DNA of 64,000 nucleotides from a virus. The notes beneath the pieces are model-generated. The model was not told the DNA's origin and did not search any database. It worked only from the letters and a program-made list of their open reading frames with translations. The stretch spans positions 1-64,000 of IMG/VR virus record IMGVR_UViG_3300028274_000006; one strand, written 5' to 3'. A program made the translations under genes and the position numbers. This document shows, piece by piece, positions 60,665 to 64,000 of this stretch. The stretch's first letter is position 1. Each line of letters opens with the position of its first letter.

Positions 60665-62214
60665 TGGCAAGAAATTACGTCTACTACAAGAAAAACTCTT
60701 ACTCAGGGGGTCAAAACGACGCCGATGATCTAGATCAGTTGAGAGACAACGAGTCTAGAGTTTTGAAAAACGCCTACGTTGGTAAGCCTGGAGTGGCAAT
60801 TAAACGAAACGGCTTATTACTAACTGGAGACGATACTGGATCTACTAAGATTACAGGTTTAGATTCATGGAAAGAGACTGATGGGACTAAGTGGCTATTC
60901 TCCACAACCGCTACCGACCTAAGATACTTAAACACTACTACTTGGGACACCATAGATGATGGTTTTACCACGGGACTAGAGACACAGTTTGTAGTAGCTA
61001 ATAACAAGATTTACATCTTTAATGGCACAGATAACACCCACTCTTATGATGGGGCTACTGTAGCTCTTAACTCGGGTCTAACAGACATGGGATCGGCAAG
61101 TGTTCCAAAGGCTAAATATGCAGCCTACTGGAAGAACTATATGTTTATGTGTGGAGACTCAGATCTTAATGGGACCTCATATCCTACAAGGGTATGGTTC
61201 TCTAACATCGGAGATCCCGATACTTGGACTACAGCTACAGACTACTTTGATGTCGGTCTGGAAGATGGTCAATCCATCACTGGAATCGGCATATTAGATA
61301 AGTTCCTAGTTATCTTTAAGGAAAACTCAATTTATATCCTAACAGGCGATGGTCCTAGTGCTTGGAAGCTATCTGCTACGGTGAATAACCTAGTAGTAGT
61401 AGCCAACGGAGTTGGATGTGCCTCTCATAGATCTATCGTGCAAGTAGGTAATGACCTCTGGTTCATGGATCAATACGGCAATATTCGTTCTTTAAGAAAG
61501 AATGAGGAGGGGGGTAATCCTCTCTATGGTATAGTTTCGGGTAATATTCAAGGAACCATTGATGGGTTAAATGCCGGAGCATTAGACAAAGTAGCTGCAA
61601 CCTTCTTTAACAACAGGGTTTACTACGCAGCACCAACTGGATCAAGTAATTTTAACAATACCGTAATGGTAGCTGATCTAAGAATTAATCTAGACAAGCC
61701 ACGCAATCCTCATCCTTGGGTAATCTACTCAGGGTGGAGCCCCTCAGTAATGACGGTTTACAAGTCTTCTAATACTCCAGAGCTATACTTGGGTGAGGGT
61801 GATGCAGACTCAGTGATTTACAAGGGAGAGACAGGAACCAACGACAACTCAGCAGCAATAGACTTTGATATCCAGGACAGAATGATTGATTTAAGAGAGC
61901 CTGATATGCGAAAAACGGCAAGGTTTATAATAACCACAGCAGAGTCAGCGGGTGATATAGACGTAGCTGTTTCTACTAGCCTAGATGGAACTACTTTTGA
62001 AACCCATGGGGATATTAATCTACTTGCTGGAACTGTTTGGAACTCAGGAACATGGGACACTACAACCTGGGGATATGGAACAGAGATTAAGAAGAAGTTT
62101 GCAATACAAAGAGCCAATGAACAAATACAAGTCAGATTTAGGAACAACGCAGCCGATGAGGCAGTTACTATGAAACCATACACATTAGCAATCAAGCCCA
62201 AAAAGATAAGATAA
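60664..62214 (+). CDS. Tail hub/stabilisation-like protein (unit B copy)
   Basis: 516 residues, same length as 20341 and strongly similar throughout (YSGGQNDADDLDQLRDNESRV, FKENSIYILTGDGPSAWKLS). Confidence 0.7.
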   Translation: MARNYVYYKKNSYSGGQNDADDLDQLRDNESRVLKNAYVGKPGVAIKRNGLLLTGDDTGSTKITGLDSWKETDGTKWLFSTTATDLRYLNTTTWDTIDDGFTTGLETQFVVANNKIYIFNGTDNTHSYDGATVALNSGLTDMGSASVPKAKYAAYWKNYMFMCGDSDLNGTSYPTRVWFSNIGDPDTWTTATDYFDVGLEDGQSITGIGILDKFLVIFKENSIYILTGDGPSAWKLSATVNNLVVVANGVGCASHRSIVQVGNDLWFMDQYGNIRSLRKNEEGGNPLYGIVSGNIQGTIDGLNAGALDKVAATFFNNRVYYAAPTGSSNFNNTVMVADLRINLDKPRNPHPWVIYSGWSPSVMTVYKSSNTPELYLGEGDADSVIYKGETGTNDNSAAIDFDIQDRMIDLREPDMRKTARFIITTAESAGDIDVAVSTSLDGTTFETHGDINLLAGTVWNSGTWDTTTWGYGTEIKKKFAIQRANEQIQVRFRNNAADEAVTMKPYTLAIKPKKIR

Positions 62215-62223
62215 GGAGATTCT

Positions 62224-62775
62224 ATGGGATTAGTCACAAAAACAAACACTTATACAGCAGGATCAACCATCTTAGCTTCCGAAGTGAACACAAACGAGGA
62301 CACGCTTTACACGCTGGTCAATGGAAACATTGAAAACGCTAACGTGAAAGCTGGAGCAGCTATTGCAGAAAGCAAGATTGCCTTTGATACCTCAAGTGGG
62401 CACGACCATGATGGAACTGATAGTAAAGCAATACCTCGTGGATTTGCCTTCTCAGTTGTAGGTACTTTAAGCACTGGAACATCACAAACACCAGCATTAA
62501 TAGCCCTACAAGCTATGACTATTAGTAAGGTATACGCCAACGTCAAGACGGCACCAACTGGAGCCTCAATCTTAGTAGATATAAATAAAAACGGCACTTC
62601 TATCTGGGCTACAACTCAGGCTAATAGACTAACCGTAGCTGCCGCTGCAACAACTGGAACTCAAACCTCGTTTGATACCACGGCACTAGCAGAGGGAGAC
62701 ATCTTAACTATTGATTTAGATCAAGTAGGATCAAGTGTGGCAGGTGCAGATATAACAATTACCGTAAAGGCTTAA
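62224..62775 (+). CDS. Short fibre protein (unit B counterpart)
   Basis: 183 residues. The first 45 residues match 21901 (TYTAGSTILASEVNTNEDTL), then a short stalk and a distinct beta-sandwich tip with SSGHDHDGTDSK, which resembles His/Asp metal-binding clusters of fibre stalks. Tip exchanged relative to unit A. Confidence 0.72.
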   Translation: MGLVTKTNTYTAGSTILASEVNTNEDTLYTLVNGNIENANVKAGAAIAESKIAFDTSSGHDHDGTDSKAIPRGFAFSVVGTLSTGTSQTPALIALQAMTISKVYANVKTAPTGASILVDINKNGTSIWATTQANRLTVAAAATTGTQTSFDTTALAEGDILTIDLDQVGSSVAGADITITVKA

Positions 62776-62776
62776 C

Positions 62777-63019
62777 ATGAAAAAAACAAAAACAATAGAA
62801 TATTTAATCTGCGATTTTAAACATAAGGGAGAAGATGTGGAAGCAGTTGGTAAAGTACAACCATCTGGAAAAGATGCTTGTGCTCAGCACTTCAAGGCTT
62901 ATACAGAAGAAATTAGATTGCCAGATGAATTTGGTAATGAAATGAGTGGTCGCAGAGTTTCTGTAGATCCTGGCTATGACGCTAAAATGGTTATTGAATA
63001 TAAAAAGGAGAAAAAATAA
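62777..63019 (+). CDS. Small protein, unknown
   Basis: 80 residues, charged, mixed alpha/beta (EYLICDFKHKGEDVEAVGKV). Between two fibre genes; perhaps a chaperone or tip component. No counterpart in unit A. Confidence 0.55.
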   Translation: MKKTKTIEYLICDFKHKGEDVEAVGKVQPSGKDACAQHFKAYTEEIRLPDEFGNEMSGRRVSVDPGYDAKMVIEYKKEKK

Positions 63020-64000
63020 ATGGCACGCTTTCTCGGACTAGGCAACGGTAAGTCTGGGGTTATAGCTTTAGGTAGCTATACGCCTCTGAAATACTCCTGT
63101 TCTGGTACTTCTGGAGCTACTAGCTTAACAGCCACAGGGTCATTCTCAGCTGGTGATAGATTATTCATTCACCAGTCTAGAGGTACTGGTGTGGGTAAAT
63201 ATGAAGATAACCGAGTGGCTTCTTATGCCACGGGGACAGTTACCTTAGTTCATCCTTTAGAAAACACATACACGGATTCAGGAGCATCACAGGCTCAGGT
63301 CTTAATTGTTAAAGAAGCAAGTACGGTCACTGGCTCAATCACAGTCCCTGCGTGGGATGGTAATGTTGGTGGAGTCTTTGCCATAGCTTGTAATGGTGTT
63401 TTTAATGGAACTGTCAGTGCTAACGCTAAAGGATTTACTGGTGGAGCAGCCGTTGCTGGAGTAGTGGGTGGATCTGGTAATGCTGGAAAGCAAGGAGAGG
63501 GATCTACTGCTGCTGGAGGCACAGCTTCTACATCTGCTAACACCAACGGTGGGGGCGGAGGAGGAGTTGGAGCTGATGGAGGCGGAGCTGGTGGCGGTGG
63601 AGGATATGGAGCCGCAGGATCAAATGGAGGAGCTGGTCAGGGAACTGGTGGAACTAAAGGTACAGCACTTGGTCAAGCTGCCATTACCTCGCTTTATTTT
63701 GGAGGTGGTGGAGGATCTGGAGCTGGTGAATCTAATGACAATGACGGACCCCATACTTCTGGAAAAGGTGGGATTGGTGGCGGTGCCATAGTTATATATG
63801 CAAGAGAAATAGCAAGCACGGCTCAGATTACTGCTAATGGAGGTGATGGAGGTACATTCTCTGGAAACACGGGTGTTGACTCCGCAGGAACAGGTGGTGG
63901 AGGAGCAGGTGGATCTATTCTACTTAAGACAGTCAAAACAACAGTAGGAAGTTCTAAGGTTACAGCCGCTAAGGGCGATGGACCAGCCAATGCTTATTCT
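63020..64000 (+). CDS. Glycine-rich adhesin, cut by window end
   Basis: Open from ATG 63020 (AAAAGGAG upstream) to the last base, 327 codons so far. The first 150 residues are beta-rich; from about 155 come poly-Gly loops (NGGGGGGVGADGGGAGGGGG, FGGGGGSGAG) separated by short strands, as in glycine-rich receptor-binding adhesins of phages. No equivalent in unit A. Confidence 0.75.
   Translation, partial: MARFLGLGNGKSGVIALGSYTPLKYSCSGTSGATSLTATGSFSAGDRLFIHQSRGTGVGKYEDNRVASYATGTVTLVHPLENTYTDSGASQAQVLIVKEASTVTGSITVPAWDGNVGGVFAIACNGVFNGTVSANAKGFTGGAAVAGVVGGSGNAGKQGEGSTAAGGTASTSANTNGGGGGGVGADGGGAGGGGGYGAAGSNGGAGQGTGGTKGTALGQAAITSLYFGGGGGSGAGESNDNDGPHTSGKGGIGGGAIVIYAREIASTAQITANGGDGGTFSGNTGVDSAGTGGGGAGGSILLKTVKTTVGSSKVTAAKGDGPANAYS

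Overview
The window is one strand of tailed-bacteriophage DNA. Every credible gene lies on the + strand, genes are packed with ATGA/TAATG overlaps, and TAA, TAG and TGA all act as stops, so I see no reason to invoke a recoded host. The virion genes point to a short-tailed (podovirus-like) phage with an N4-gp56-family capsid protein: terminase, portal, acidic scaffold-like protein, capsid, head-tail adaptor, stabilisation/hub-like protein, fibres and probable ejected internal proteins. Peptidoglycan enzymes (two M23-type proteins and one transglycosylase) indicate a bacterial host; I cannot name it. No DNA polymerase, primase, helicase, RNA polymerase, integrase or repressor was found.

The central feature is that the window holds two related but distinct phage genomes head to tail. 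Unit A runs from 1 to about 37,673. Unit B starts again in the same gene at 37,674, continues in the same gene order and is cut by the window end. Positions 1-147 match 37,674-37,820 with two differences, and the sequences diverge right after that gene. Most shared proteins are clearly homologous with conserved lengths (TerL 414/414, portal 578/578, capsid 306/306 residues), while several modules are swapped. This is either an assembly bridge between co-occurring relatives, a tandem prophage-like array, or a doubled genome; the sequence alone does not decide.

Layout of unit A: 1-3,500 small genes (zinc ribbons, HTH, NinG-like HNH, membrane microproteins); 3,493-5,881 sugar dehydrogenase, ParB-methyltransferase, HTH; 5,902-13,177 packaging and head genes including a GroES-like co-chaperonin; 13,164-17,690 glycosyltransferases and a deacetylase-like protein; 17,675-29,367 tail, fibres and internal virion proteins, with a collagen-like fibre; 29,373-31,076 a glycosyltransferase with a TPR-like middle; 31,073-32,839 lysis; 33,036-34,530 a roughly 0.9-kb non-coding region rich in RNA structure with tRNA-like parts; 34,540-37,820 small genes and a candidate sRNA.

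Unit B repeats this order with a different small-terminase candidate, no methyltransferase, an added transglycosylase, an HNH insertion, different fibres, and a much larger sugar cassette (48,844-55,821) including an RfbH-type 3,6-dideoxysugar dehydrase. In both units the sugar genes sit between capsid and tail genes and so are probably expressed late, which fits glycosylation of virion proteins or remodelling of the host surface (inference).

Having two diverged copies allows comparison of non-coding sequence. Conserved elements include a 27-bp hairpin enclosing a promoter before the scaffold gene, an RBS hairpin before the portal, a terminator plus extended -10 promoter before the GroES-like gene, and promoters spaced so that their transcripts would be leaderless.
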